The notes under the pieces are model-generated. The model did no database searches and was not told the DNA's origin. It saw only the letters and a program-made list of their open reading frames with translations. DNA of 29,043 nucleotides from JAYGED01 sp046582565 (GTDB taxonomy: Bacteria > Pseudomonadota > Alphaproteobacteria > JAAXGF01), in contig JAYGED010000259.1 of the NCBI GenBank assembly GCA_046582565.1, forward strand, positions 1 to 29,043, in the 5' to 3' direction. The translations under genes were made by a program, and so were the position numbers. Shown piece after piece: positions 8,275-16,230 of the stretch; the first letter of the stretch is position 1; the number at the start of each line of letters is the position of its first letter.

Positions 8275-9402
8275 ATGTCCTGCCATACGCATCCCGCCTG
8301 GGCGGTCTATGATCTGGACCGGCTGCGCGCTAATCTGGGCGAGCTTCGCCGCCATATCGGACCGGGCCCGGCTTTTATCGCCGCGCTGAAAGCAAACGCC
8401 TATGGCCACGGCGCCCTGCCTATTGCGAGGGCGCTCGACGGTGAAGGTCTGGCTGCCTTCATGACCGGCTCCTTCGACGAGGCCCGGCGCATGAAAGAGG
8501 CGGGATTGCGTACGCCCGTGGTAATGTTCGCCGGTGCGCTTCCATCGGGCATGGCCGAGTTGATCGAGGCGGGCCTGACGCCGACGGTGGTCGATTTGGC
8601 GGGCGCCGAAGCCGCGGCGCAGGCGGCGCCCCCAAGCGGCTCGGCCCAGGTCTATGTCAAGGTCGACGCTGGGTTGGGGCGTCTCGGCGTAGCCCTGGAA
8701 GAAGCCGAGCAATTCCTCGATACGCTGGCCACCATGCCGGGCCTTCGCATCGCCGGTCTCTACACCCATCTGCCCTTCGCCGACAGTTCCGGCCGCGGCT
8801 GGGCCGAGGCGCGCCTCAAGGCGTTCGATGGGCTACTGGATCGTCTGGCGGATGGCGGGCGGCTGCCGCCTCTCACCCAGGCGCGGGCAAGCTGCTGCTT
8901 GGCCGCCGGCTTGACTGACCGCGCCAACGCCGTCTGTATCGGCCATCTGCTTTACGGCCTGTCGCCTTTCACGGACGGATCGGTTGCCGACCTCTCCGCA
9001 TATCGGCCGGTGCTGGCGGAAGTTGGAACCCGCCTAGTCCATATCGGCGATCACCGCCAGGGCAGCGATTTTGCCATTGGAGACAGCTATGGGCTGCGCC
9101 ATGGCCGGCGCGCCGGAGTCGCTCCTATCGGCGTCTCGCATGGTTTGTCTCGACCGGCCCCGGGTAGCCGACCGAGTGTGCTGATACGCGGACGGCGGGT
9201 CCCGATCATCGCGGTCAGCCTGGAGCATCTGGTCATCGACCTCGACGGCGTAGACGACGCAGCGGTGGGCGATGCGGTGCTGCTGCTCGGAAGCCAGGAC
9301 GATGCAGCAATCGAATTCGACGAGCTTACGGCCTGGTTTGGCATGTCGGGACTCGACACAGCCATGGCGCTTTCCGACCGGCTGCCTTCAAGTTATCGCT
9401 AG
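8275..9402 (+). CDS. Divergent alanine racemase-like PLP enzyme (fold type III)
   Basis: 375 aa from ATG 8275. The PLP lysine K39 lies in ALKANAYGHG, and R136 in VDAGLGRLG, H165 in LYTH and the second catalytic base Tyr272 in SYG line up with the Geobacillus enzyme's K39, R136, H166 and Y265. Several cofactor and active-site positions are changed. The Arg that contacts the PLP ring nitrogen (R219) is Cys221 (AVCIG). The GYADG motif is GVSHG. The CMDQ motif is SLEH, and the ISYR tyrosine is Asp. It may thus racemise another amino acid or do different PLP chemistry. An in-frame ATG at 8182 with a good ribosome site (AAGGTGGGG) would add 31 unrelated residues, and I prefer 8275 by family length. 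The dioxygenase gene follows after 13 bp. Confidence 0.75.
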   Translation: MSCHTHPAWAVYDLDRLRANLGELRRHIGPGPAFIAALKANAYGHGALPIARALDGEGLAAFMTGSFDEARRMKEAGLRTPVVMFAGALPSGMAELIEAGLTPTVVDLAGAEAAAQAAPPSGSAQVYVKVDAGLGRLGVALEEAEQFLDTLATMPGLRIAGLYTHLPFADSSGRGWAEARLKAFDGLLDRLADGGRLPPLTQARASCCLAAGLTDRANAVCIGHLLYGLSPFTDGSVADLSAYRPVLAEVGTRLVHIGDHRQGSDFAIGDSYGLRHGRRAGVAPIGVSHGLSRPAPGSRPSVLIRGRRVPIIAVSLEHLVIDLDGVDDAAVGDAVLLLGSQDDAAIEFDELTAWFGMSGLDTAMALSDRLPSSYR

Positions 9403-9415
9403 GAGAGGTGGGATA

Positions 9416-10198
9416 ATGACCGACAATGATCGCTATCGGCTGACCAAGGAACAATGCGCTTGTTATCTCCAGGACGGCTTTATCTTCCTGCCTGATTTCA
9501 TTCCAATTGAGGAGATAACCCAGGCGCAGGGCGAATTGACCGGGCTCTGCAAACTGATCCGGCAGGAAGTGATCATGGAGAACGACGGCACTACCGTGCG
9601 CTCGGTCATGAATCCCCATGTGTTCAGCGATTTATTCGCGCGCTTCGTGCGCCATCCGGGTCTGCTCGGGCCGGTGATGCAGCTTCTCGAGCGCGAGGTC
9701 TATCTGTTCCAGATCATTCTCAATTTGAAACGGCCCTTCGGCGGCGACATCTGGCAATGGCATCAGGATTACCCGACCTATCTGCACGATGATGAAATGC
9801 CCGAACCGCGCGCCGTCAACGCGCTGGTCTTCTTCGACGACGTGGTCGAATTCAACGGACCGTTGATGATCATACCTGGAAGCCACAAGGAGCCGGCCCA
9901 CGAGGCCCCGGTAGATGACACGACGACCAGCTACCCGTTGCGCGCAATCGATTTGCCGGTCGTCGAAAGGCTCGCCAAAGAGCGCGGCATCGTGGCGCCG
10001 AAGGGCAGGCCCGGATCGGTCATCTTCGCCCATACCAACTTCGTTCACGGATCGGGCCCGAACCTGTCGCCCTGGCCGCGCACCCTGGCCTCGGTGACCT
10101 TCAACGCAATCGACAACAAGCACGGCCATTCACGCCGTCCCGATTGGGTGGTGTGTAACGACTTCACGCCGCTCGAGCCGATCGTTCCGCCGCTGTGA
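9416..10198 (+). CDS. Phytanoyl-CoA dioxygenase family (ectoine/proline hydroxylase-like) 2-oxoglutarate oxygenase
   Basis: 260 aa; Fe(II)/2-oxoglutarate-dependent hydroxylase. Iron ligands H116 and D118 (QWHQD) and H211 (FVHGSG), plus the 2-oxoglutarate-binding R222, have the 11-residue H-to-R spacing seen in EctD. The MPEPRAVNALVFFDDVVEFN and GPLMIIPGSHK segments closely resemble the ectoine hydroxylase/L-proline hydroxylase group rather than generic PhyH proteins. No ectABC genes are present, so ectoine need not be the substrate. The start is set by AGGAGAGG (9401-9408) and by the family N-terminus; an upstream in-frame extension lies inside the previous gene. It is probably in an operon with the racemase-like gene, which suggests a small free amino acid as substrate (inference). 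Confidence 0.85.
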   Translation: MTDNDRYRLTKEQCACYLQDGFIFLPDFIPIEEITQAQGELTGLCKLIRQEVIMENDGTTVRSVMNPHVFSDLFARFVRHPGLLGPVMQLLEREVYLFQIILNLKRPFGGDIWQWHQDYPTYLHDDEMPEPRAVNALVFFDDVVEFNGPLMIIPGSHKEPAHEAPVDDTTTSYPLRAIDLPVVERLAKERGIVAPKGRPGSVIFAHTNFVHGSGPNLSPWPRTLASVTFNAIDNKHGHSRRPDWVVCNDFTPLEPIVPPL

Positions 10199-10253
10199 TT
10201 TGGCATTGCGAATGCGCGCCGTGATTTTGATTGGCAGCGATCCAACTGACGAC

Positions 10254-10271
10254 GCCAGAACCAATTCTGGC
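10254..10271. terminator. Stem-loop after the dioxygenase gene
   Basis: GCCAGAA (10254-10260), loop CCAA, and TTCTGGC (10265-10271) form a perfect 7-bp hairpin 56 bp after the stop. It has no T-run after it, so it is at best a weak terminator or RNA-end stabiliser. The rest of 10199-10448 shows no gene; AATGTCCG at about 10322 may be a worn repeat fragment. Confidence 0.3.
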
Positions 10272-10448
10272 TAAATTCGCAGCCAATACAGATCCGACCC
10301 TCTAGTAGAACTCAGATCCCAAATGTCCGTTGTGGGAGAGGCTGCAATTAGAGAACATTCCACGCCTACCCTCTGAATGTCTTGTGTGGATGGCTCTAGA
10401 CTAATATCTGGTTGTTACTCGGAGACTGACAAATAGAAGGAAACAACA

Positions 10449-10850
10449 ATGAGTGACAGGGAAGCTCTACGGGCTGTGATGGACAGGTTCATCCACGAAA
10501 TCTGGGGAGATCAACAGTTGGATGTTTTGTCCGAGATCGTCGAAGACGATGCCACGTTTTATTTCGGAGAAGACGTCCTCAATGGGGTCGGGGCCATTCG
10601 CGAGTTCATCGGGGCGGTTCATACAGCCTTCCCCGATCTCCGTTACGAGATCGCCGACCTCTTCATTGATGGCGACAAGATCGCCGTGCGCTTTATTGGC
10701 ACGGCCAGCCATCAGGGCGACTACGACGGCAAGGCCGCGACCGGGAAAAATGTCAGTTATGAGGGCCTCTCGATTTTTCACATGGGCGAGGATCGGATCG
10801 CCAAGGGCTGGTCTCAGTCGGATTGGCCGCTGAAATTCCCGGATCTTTGA
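10449..10850 (+). CDS. SnoaL-like (NTF2-fold) protein
   Basis: 133 aa, the full length of a single SnoaL-like domain. The pattern is an N-terminal helix (VMDRFIHEIWGDQQLDVLSEIV), then DDATFYFG, and GVGAIREFIGAVHTAFPDLRYEIADLFIDGDKIAVRFIGTASHQGDY. It closes with the strand pair NVSYEGLSIFHMGEDRIAKGWSQSDW. Family members include polyketide cyclases and many small-molecule hydrolases or isomerases. No catalytic residue can be named safely. AGAAGGA at 10435-10441 is a good ribosome site. It stands alone between two repeat-bearing spacers and may be a monocistronic insert; no polyketide genes are nearby. Confidence 0.8.
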   Translation: MSDREALRAVMDRFIHEIWGDQQLDVLSEIVEDDATFYFGEDVLNGVGAIREFIGAVHTAFPDLRYEIADLFIDGDKIAVRFIGTASHQGDYDGKAATGKNVSYEGLSIFHMGEDRIAKGWSQSDWPLKFPDL

Positions 10851-10882
10851 AGCCGCCCACGATTGAGACTCAGAGTCCGGAA

Positions 10883-10925
10883 CCGCGACAACTCTAAGGT
10901 CAGCTTTCGGGGGTAAAGCGGACAT
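10883..10925. repeat. REP-like palindrome, copy B
   Basis: The 16-base segment CCGCGACAACTCTAAG (10883-10898) is followed by a palindromic core at 10899-10925 (GTCAGCTTTCGGGGG, then TAAAGCGGACAT). It matches copy A with few differences over more than 40 bases. GCTTT and AAAGC form the stem. It lies 33 bp after the SnoaL-like gene; the remaining spacer to 11098 shows no gene. Confidence 0.7.
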
Positions 10926-11098
10926 TTCGAACAGTTGCGAAATACGGGCACCTTCGCCCCAAGGCAGGCGTTCGTCCGTCAAAACAAACACTTGTACTAA
11001 CTGGAATGCGTTGCCTCGGATAACATTGGATAAAATTTGGATTCGCTATGTTAAGGTTTTGATCGACTAAATCCGAACAGCAATTTTGGGATACGTCT

Positions 11099-12043
11099 GT
11101 GACGTTGAAATGTGATCACATTTTAGAAAAGAATCTGTGCCATTTTGGCTGGAGTCGGGATACCGCGCCGCAGATAACCATCGCGCCCGGTGAGTCGGTG
11201 GAAGTGCGGATCACGGATACAGGCGGCGGCGAAATTACGCAGGAATCTACGGCGGATGACGTCAGTAGCATGAATTTCGAGAATTTCATGCCGCTTACCG
11301 GTCCCATCGCCGTCGATACTGCAAAAGCGGGTGATGCCTTAAAAATTACCTTCCTCGGGTTCAAGCCGTCAGGCTGGGGCTGGAGTATGATCAGCCACAG
11401 GTACGGCATCCTGCCAGATCAGTTTTCTGACACTTTTCTCAAAATATGGAATTACGATCCATCCGGTCAATCACCCATCGACTATGAAGGAAAGGCCCGT
11501 TTCCCCATGCGCCCGTTCCCGGGAATTATCGGGTTGGCCCGCAATTGCGAGGAAACACTGTCCTCCCTGCCGCCGCATACTTCCGGCGGCAATCTTGATG
11601 TGCGGGATTTGACAGAAGGAACGGAGATCTATCTGCCGGTGGAAGTTGATGGTGGGCTGTTGTCTCTTGGCGACACTCATGTGGCGCAAGGGCACGGAGA
11701 ACTTGGCGGCACCGCACTGGAGAGTCCGGTCGATGTGTTGATCAAAGTGGAACTCGTCAAACAGATGAACATCACATCACCACAGTTCACAACTCGCAGC
11801 CGGCCAAACAGCCACATAGACGGGGCCGGATACTTTGTAACCTGTGGTATATCATCTGATCTTCGCGAAGGGGCCCGCCAGGCCACCTCACAGATGATCG
11901 AACTGCTTTGTCGCCTCCACAGTCTTACTGCCATCGACGCTTATCTTCTTTGTAGCCTGTGCGGAGATCTGATCATCAACGAGATGGTCAATAAGCCAGT
12001 GAACGTCGTTTCGCTGTATTTCCCGAAATCTGTTTTTAAATGA
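11099..12043 (+). CDS. Acetamidase/formamidase family protein
   Basis: 314 aa. It has the FmdA/AmdA layout: an N-terminal barrel (PQITIAPGESVEVRITDTGGGEI), then LTGPIAVDTAKAGDALKITFLGF, and a central FPGIIGLARN. GGNLDVRDLTEGTEIYLPVEVDGGLLSLGDTHVAQGHGELGGTALE is the family hallmark. It hydrolyses short-chain amides to the acid and ammonia. A GTG start at 11099 is used here; no strong ribosome site is seen, and the start is the least certain part. The GGT-like gene begins 49 bp downstream, so an amide-nitrogen operon with the next two genes is likely. Codon use is markedly less GC-rich than in the window flanks, consistent with transfer. Confidence 0.87.
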   Translation: MTLKCDHILEKNLCHFGWSRDTAPQITIAPGESVEVRITDTGGGEITQESTADDVSSMNFENFMPLTGPIAVDTAKAGDALKITFLGFKPSGWGWSMISHRYGILPDQFSDTFLKIWNYDPSGQSPIDYEGKARFPMRPFPGIIGLARNCEETLSSLPPHTSGGNLDVRDLTEGTEIYLPVEVDGGLLSLGDTHVAQGHGELGGTALESPVDVLIKVELVKQMNITSPQFTTRSRPNSHIDGAGYFVTCGISSDLREGARQATSQMIELLCRLHSLTAIDAYLLCSLCGDLIINEMVNKPVNVVSLYFPKSVFK

Positions 12044-12092
12044 TCGGTGAATTGGAAAATTAACGCTCCAATGTACCGACGGAGAACCCGAC

Positions 12093-13781
12093 ATGCGCCC
12101 AACACTTTACGGTAACCGCCACGCTGTTTCCGCCGGTCATTACCTTGCCGCTGCGGCCGGGAACGCAATCCTGGATGCTGGCGGAAATGCAATCGATGCC
12201 GGGTGTGCTACGGGCATGGCGCTCGCCGTGCTACACGCCGATGAAGTCAGTTTTTCCGGTGTTGCACCGATTATCATCCGTATGGCCAGTGGTGAGGTTG
12301 TGACAATTGCGGGGCTTGGGCATTGGCCCCTGTCCATGCCAGCCGATATTTTCATGCGTGAGCACGGCGGTAAAATTCCCGTTGGGGTGCTCAGGACCGT
12401 TGTACCGTCCGCACCGGATGCCTGGATCACGGCACTCCGACATTATGGCACCATGTCATTTGGCGATGTAGCGGCAGCGGCGATCGAGTTCGCTCGAGAC
12501 GGGTTTTCTGTGTTTCAGTATCTTGCAACAGCGCTTGAAAACAATGCGGAGCAGGAGAGTCACTGGCCCGCCAACGCAGCGATTTTTATGCCGGGTGGCA
12601 GGCCACCACGCCTTGGCGAGCGTTTCATACAAACCGATCTGGCCGCAACAATACAGTACATGGTTGATGAGGAAACGGCAGCGGCGCATGGCGGGCGAGA
12701 AGCCGGATTAGAAGCGGCCCGGGCGGCATTTTATGTGGGCGATATTGCCGATAGCATTGTTAAGCATATGGAGAGCGAAGGGGGCTATCTCTCGCGCGAT
12801 GACCTTGCCAATTTCTACAGCAAAATAGGCCCCCCCATTCAGGGGCGTTGGCGCGATTTTGAGCTTTTCACCTGTGGTCCGTGGTGTCAGGGGCCCACTC
12901 TGATTCAATCCCTGCTTATGATGGAAAAAGCAGGCTTGGGTGGACTGAAACAAAACAGTGCCGATTATCTTCATCTACTGATTGAAGTGATCAAATGTAC
13001 CTTTGCGGACCGCGAATACTACTATGGCGATCCGGATTTTATTGACGTTCCCCTTGAGCGCCTGCATGGCGACGCCAATCTCGATGAATGGATTAAGCGA
13101 ATTGACCCCAAACACGCCATGCCGGACATGCCGACGCCGAATGGTATTAACGAACCTTTTGACTATCCGGCAACCGAGGGCCTGCCGGGACGCGACCCCG
13201 ACACGTCGTATCTCTGTGCTGTCGACAAATGGGGCAACGCGTTTTCGGCGACGCCTTCGGATGGGATGTGGCTCACGCCGGTTGTTCCCGGGACCGGCCT
13301 TATTCTGTCGGCTCGCGGCTGCCAGTCACGAACAGATCCAAGTCATCCCAGTGGCGTAGGTCCAGGCAAGCGGCCTCGCCTCACTCCCAACCCGGCACTT
13401 GCGCTTCGCGATGACGGCACCGTCGTGACAATCGGCGCCCCCGGCGGTGATGCCCAGGTGCAATCCATGCTTCAGGTGTTTCTCAATATTTTCCATTTTG
13501 GCATGGATGTTCAGGAAGCTATCGATGCACCGCGCATGACCTCTCACAGCTTCCCGTCTTCCTTCTCGCCGTTTAAACACTACCCCGCTGTGGTCAGTCT
13601 TGAGAACCGCATTGATGAGACGGTACAGAAGGATCTGGAAGGCCGAGGCCACCGCCTGAATATAAATCCCGACTACACCAGGAACGCTGCTGCGGTTGAA
13701 GTCATCGTCGCTGAACCATCACCGGGTTTCTTGCGCTCTGGTGCAGATCCGCGCCAGCCAGCATACGCAATTGTACGGTAG
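12093..13781 (+). CDS. Gamma-glutamyltranspeptidase-family Ntn-hydrolase (atypical, cytoplasmic)
   Basis: 562 aa, usual GGT length. The autoprocessing and catalytic threonine is T371 (DPDTSYLCAVDKWGNAFSAT), matching T391 of E. coli GGT, and the small subunit carries RPRLTPNPAL and GAPGG. The N-terminal AGGNAIDAGCATGMALAVLHADEVSFSG is typical. Unlike periplasmic GGTs there is no signal peptide. The FRE-AP motif that supplies the arginine for the gamma-glutamyl carboxylate (R114 in E. coli) is replaced around LGHWPLSMPADIF. The family fold and self-cleavage look kept, but the substrate is probably not glutathione. It lies between formamidase and quinone oxidoreductase genes on the same strand, with 49 and 62 bp gaps. 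Confidence 0.88.
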   Translation: MRPTLYGNRHAVSAGHYLAAAAGNAILDAGGNAIDAGCATGMALAVLHADEVSFSGVAPIIIRMASGEVVTIAGLGHWPLSMPADIFMREHGGKIPVGVLRTVVPSAPDAWITALRHYGTMSFGDVAAAAIEFARDGFSVFQYLATALENNAEQESHWPANAAIFMPGGRPPRLGERFIQTDLAATIQYMVDEETAAAHGGREAGLEAARAAFYVGDIADSIVKHMESEGGYLSRDDLANFYSKIGPPIQGRWRDFELFTCGPWCQGPTLIQSLLMMEKAGLGGLKQNSADYLHLLIEVIKCTFADREYYYGDPDFIDVPLERLHGDANLDEWIKRIDPKHAMPDMPTPNGINEPFDYPATEGLPGRDPDTSYLCAVDKWGNAFSATPSDGMWLTPVVPGTGLILSARGCQSRTDPSHPSGVGPGKRPRLTPNPALALRDDGTVVTIGAPGGDAQVQSMLQVFLNIFHFGMDVQEAIDAPRMTSHSFPSSFSPFKHYPAVVSLENRIDETVQKDLEGRGHRLNINPDYTRNAAAVEVIVAEPSPGFLRSGADPRQPAYAIVR

Positions 13782-13843
13782 TGCCAATTGTTGAGCGGTG
13801 GTGTGAGACCGGCAACTCATCACTCAATTTGGAACGTTTAAAC

Positions 13844-14620
13844 ATGAAAGCGCATATTGTACTTGCCCATCCTGAGCCGAAATCATTCAACGGCCATTTG
13901 GCGAATACCGCTTCTCAAGTGCTGGAAGATCGTGGTTGGAGCGTGTCCATGTCCGATCTTTATAAGCAAGGCTTTGATCCCAGCGAGAGAGCGGAACACT
14001 ATGAAGACCGACAGGATCTGGAGCGGTTCAATGTGCAGGCGGAACAACGTCATGCCTCAGATAACAAATCCATACCACCGGAGATACAGGAAGAAATCGC
14101 ACGGCTGGATGAAGCCGACTTGCTGATACTTCAATACCCCATGTGGTGGCACCTACCGCCGGCGATCCTCAAAGGGTGGTTTGATCGTGTTCTCGTGTAC
14201 GGTGAAGTCTATCGAAGCAGTTACAGATTTGAAAAAGGCCGTTTCACCGGGAAGAAAGCCCTCTTGTCCCTGACAGTTGGTACAAGCCCGCAGACGTATG
14301 CATACAATGGTCGCAGCGGCGACATCGATTTATTGCTATGGCCTGTGAATTTTACTTTGGCATATGTCGGTTATGGCGTTCTTGAGCCACATGTTGCCTA
14401 TGGCGTTGAAGCCGGGGTCAGATACTCCGACCCGCATGAGGTTGCGGAACGCCTGACGCAAATTCCAAAAGACTACGCTTCACGTCTGCAATCAATTGAG
14501 AATGAAGACCTCATTTCCTTCAACCAAACGAGTGAATGGGGAGAAGACGGACGTATCAAACCTTCCGCCCCTGTCTATAGCCCCTTCCTTAGACATCGAG
14601 AACAGCTTGAAATCGAATGA
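13844..14620 (+). CDS. Flavodoxin-fold NAD(P)H dehydrogenase (quinone)-like protein
   Basis: 258 aa. The start MKAHIVLAHPEPKSFNGHLA and the QYPMWWHLPPAILKGWFDRVLVYGEVY segment are the hallmarks of the NQO/MdaB/KefF family, which binds FMN or FAD and reduces quinones by two electrons. SLTVGTSPQTY and the C-terminal YVGYGVLEPHVAYG also fit. I chose ATG 13844 because it begins at the first beta strand; a GTG at 13781 would add 21 unrelated residues. It is the third gene of the formamidase/GGT-like run, and its stop codon lies within the left arm of an inverted repeat (14620-14697). Confidence 0.87.
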   Translation: MKAHIVLAHPEPKSFNGHLANTASQVLEDRGWSVSMSDLYKQGFDPSERAEHYEDRQDLERFNVQAEQRHASDNKSIPPEIQEEIARLDEADLLILQYPMWWHLPPAILKGWFDRVLVYGEVYRSSYRFEKGRFTGKKALLSLTVGTSPQTYAYNGRSGDIDLLLWPVNFTLAYVGYGVLEPHVAYGVEAGVRYSDPHEVAERLTQIPKDYASRLQSIENEDLISFNQTSEWGEDGRIKPSAPVYSPFLRHREQLEIE

Positions 14621-14697
14621 TGTCCGCTTTGGGTCAGGAGCAGACGTTTAACGACTGCCCACTCCCGAATGTCTGCTTCTGGGGGCAGAGCGGACAT
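14620..14697. repeat. Inverted pair of REP-like palindromes, copies C and D
   Basis: ATGTCCGCTTTGGGTCAGG with following AGCAGAC (14620-14645) and, after a 25-bp loop, GTCTGCTTCTGGGGG with CAGAGCGGACAT (14671-14697) are near reverse complements. The right arm is the same core as copies A and B. The pair abuts the stop codon of the oxidoreductase gene and lies between convergent genes, so a large hairpin in the mRNA could act as a bidirectional end signal. Confidence 0.7.
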
Positions 14698-14713
14698 GGC
14701 TGTGGTCCCCTTA

Positions 14714-16138
14714 TCACTCGGCCGCCTCGGCCTCCGACGCCGCATCGAGCCATTCCGGCGTGTCCGCTCCCAGCGTCGGGGTCGCCCGCGACCAATGCGG
14801 CTGGGTTTCCGACAGGGCTAGGATGGGGCCGAGATGCCGCAGTGGCCCGGTTGCGGGAATCGAGTCAATGCGCAGCGCGCCAAGTTCGACGTCAGACAGC
14901 TCCATGTCCGGTTCGGCAAATTCAGTCTTGCCCTGGCGGTAGATGAACATGCCTGACTGGCACAGCGAGACCCGGACGTGATAGCTGCCCCCTTCGCGCG
15001 CGCGGCGCGCCAGCGCTAGCAACACACCATAGGCGCCGAGATACCCCGTGGTGTAGTCGCACGCCGCCGCCGGCAACAGGCCGGGCCGGCCTGCGCCGCC
15101 TTCCCTGCAAATGCCGGTAACGGTCTGGGCGACCTGCTCCCAGCCGGCGCGATGGCTGAACGGGCCGTCGGCACCGAAACAGCTTATCGAGAGATAGACG
15201 ATACCAGGGCAAATTTCCGCCACGTCTTGCGGACCGAAACCAAGGCCACTCAATACACCGGGGCGGAAGCCCTGTGAAAAAACGTCGGCGCCGCGCACCA
15301 GATTCTTGAGTTGGGCAGCGTCTTCGGCGGTCTTGAGGTTGAGATAACAGCTTCGCTTGCCATGGCTCGTATCCATGACATGTTCCGTGATCTGCGGCAG
15401 ATGTTCGTCTGTCACCATCAACACGTCCGCACCGTGCTCCGCCAGCGTCCGCGCCGCAATCGGCCCGGCGAGGATGCGGGTCAGGTCGAGCGCACGAATA
15501 CCGCTCAGTGGCCGATTGCCTTCGGGGAACGGTTTTGGGTCGCTATCCGCGATCTTGATTATCTCAACGATCGGCTTCGATTTCAGGACTTGGCCGTGCG
15601 GATGATCCAGCCACTCCGCATTGCTTCGCACCATGGCGCCGCAGGCGTGGGCTTCATCTATAGCCGCTTCGAGGTCGAGAGCGTCGCATTGCGCGACCGC
15701 CGTGGCGACGGACTCCGGATTGGGCTCGCAGCCGAGCACCCCCAGCACCCGTTTGCGCAAGTTCGGCAGGCCGAAATGCGGTAGGAACCAGCGGCCGTCC
15801 TTCGTCGGCCACGGCTGGGTGATCTTGAGCATCGCCTCATGCTCTTGGTTCACCACGGGTGCGAACGTGCCGTCCACGCCCAGTCTCTGCATGTAGCTGA
15901 TACTGCGCAAGGCTGCCGCTGCGGACCGTGCGTCGATCGATGCGTTCTGTCTGCGGCCCGTCTTCAGCGCCCAGATATCCGACGCCGCGACCCCAATTCC
16001 GGCCACCACGGAAGCACAGGTTTCGCCGATCTTGAACCGCGTGGAAAACACCGGATCGGCGCCAGTGATCTCGACCTCGCCGTCGCCGGGCAGCGCTTCA
16101 CCCCGAATTGCCATGACTTCTTCAAACGCGGTCGTCAT
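14714..16138 (-). CDS. CaiB/BaiF family III CoA-transferase, two-lobed
   Basis: 474 aa, longer than the usual 380-410. The C-terminal part (about 215-474) is a canonical CaiB N-terminal domain: LSGIRALDLTRILAGPIAARTLAEHGADVLMV, then GKRSCYLNLK, GVLSGLGFGP, then ACDYTTGYLGAYGVLLAL. Asp in ACDYTTG is the likely acyl-anhydride-forming residue. The first about 210 residues resemble the second half of such a protein (ASVVAGIGVAASDIWALKTGRRQNASIDARSAAAAL, then HPHGQVLKSKPIVEI). So a partial duplication or fusion precedes the standard domain. Such enzymes move CoA between carboxylates; the substrate is unknown. GGAAA lies 7-11 bp upstream of the ATG. It is convergent with the preceding operon. Confidence 0.85.
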   Translation of the reverse strand: MTTAFEEVMAIRGEALPGDGEVEITGADPVFSTRFKIGETCASVVAGIGVAASDIWALKTGRRQNASIDARSAAAALRSISYMQRLGVDGTFAPVVNQEHEAMLKITQPWPTKDGRWFLPHFGLPNLRKRVLGVLGCEPNPESVATAVAQCDALDLEAAIDEAHACGAMVRSNAEWLDHPHGQVLKSKPIVEIIKIADSDPKPFPEGNRPLSGIRALDLTRILAGPIAARTLAEHGADVLMVTDEHLPQITEHVMDTSHGKRSCYLNLKTAEDAAQLKNLVRGADVFSQGFRPGVLSGLGFGPQDVAEICPGIVYLSISCFGADGPFSHRAGWEQVAQTVTGICREGGAGRPGLLPAAACDYTTGYLGAYGVLLALARRAREGGSYHVRVSLCQSGMFIYRQGKTEFAEPDMELSDVELGALRIDSIPATGPLRHLGPILALSETQPHWSRATPTLGADTPEWLDAASEAEAAE

Positions 16139-16230
16139 GCGCTTGTTTCCAGCTCTTCGATATCCGATTTCTTGCGCGCCACCGTTGCTCCCCTATCCGC
16201 TAACGCTACCAGCCCGACGCCCGCGCCGCA

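Noticed and set aside
9416..10198. Ectoine hydroxylase EctD proper
   Set aside because: The motif block is EctD-like, but it is shorter than usual EctD and no ectABC genes are present, so only the wider group is called.
8060..10925. CRISPR array from the repeated segments at 8060 and 10883
   Set aside because: The copies are far apart, few, and palindromic, with genes in between; there are no regular spacers and no cas genes.
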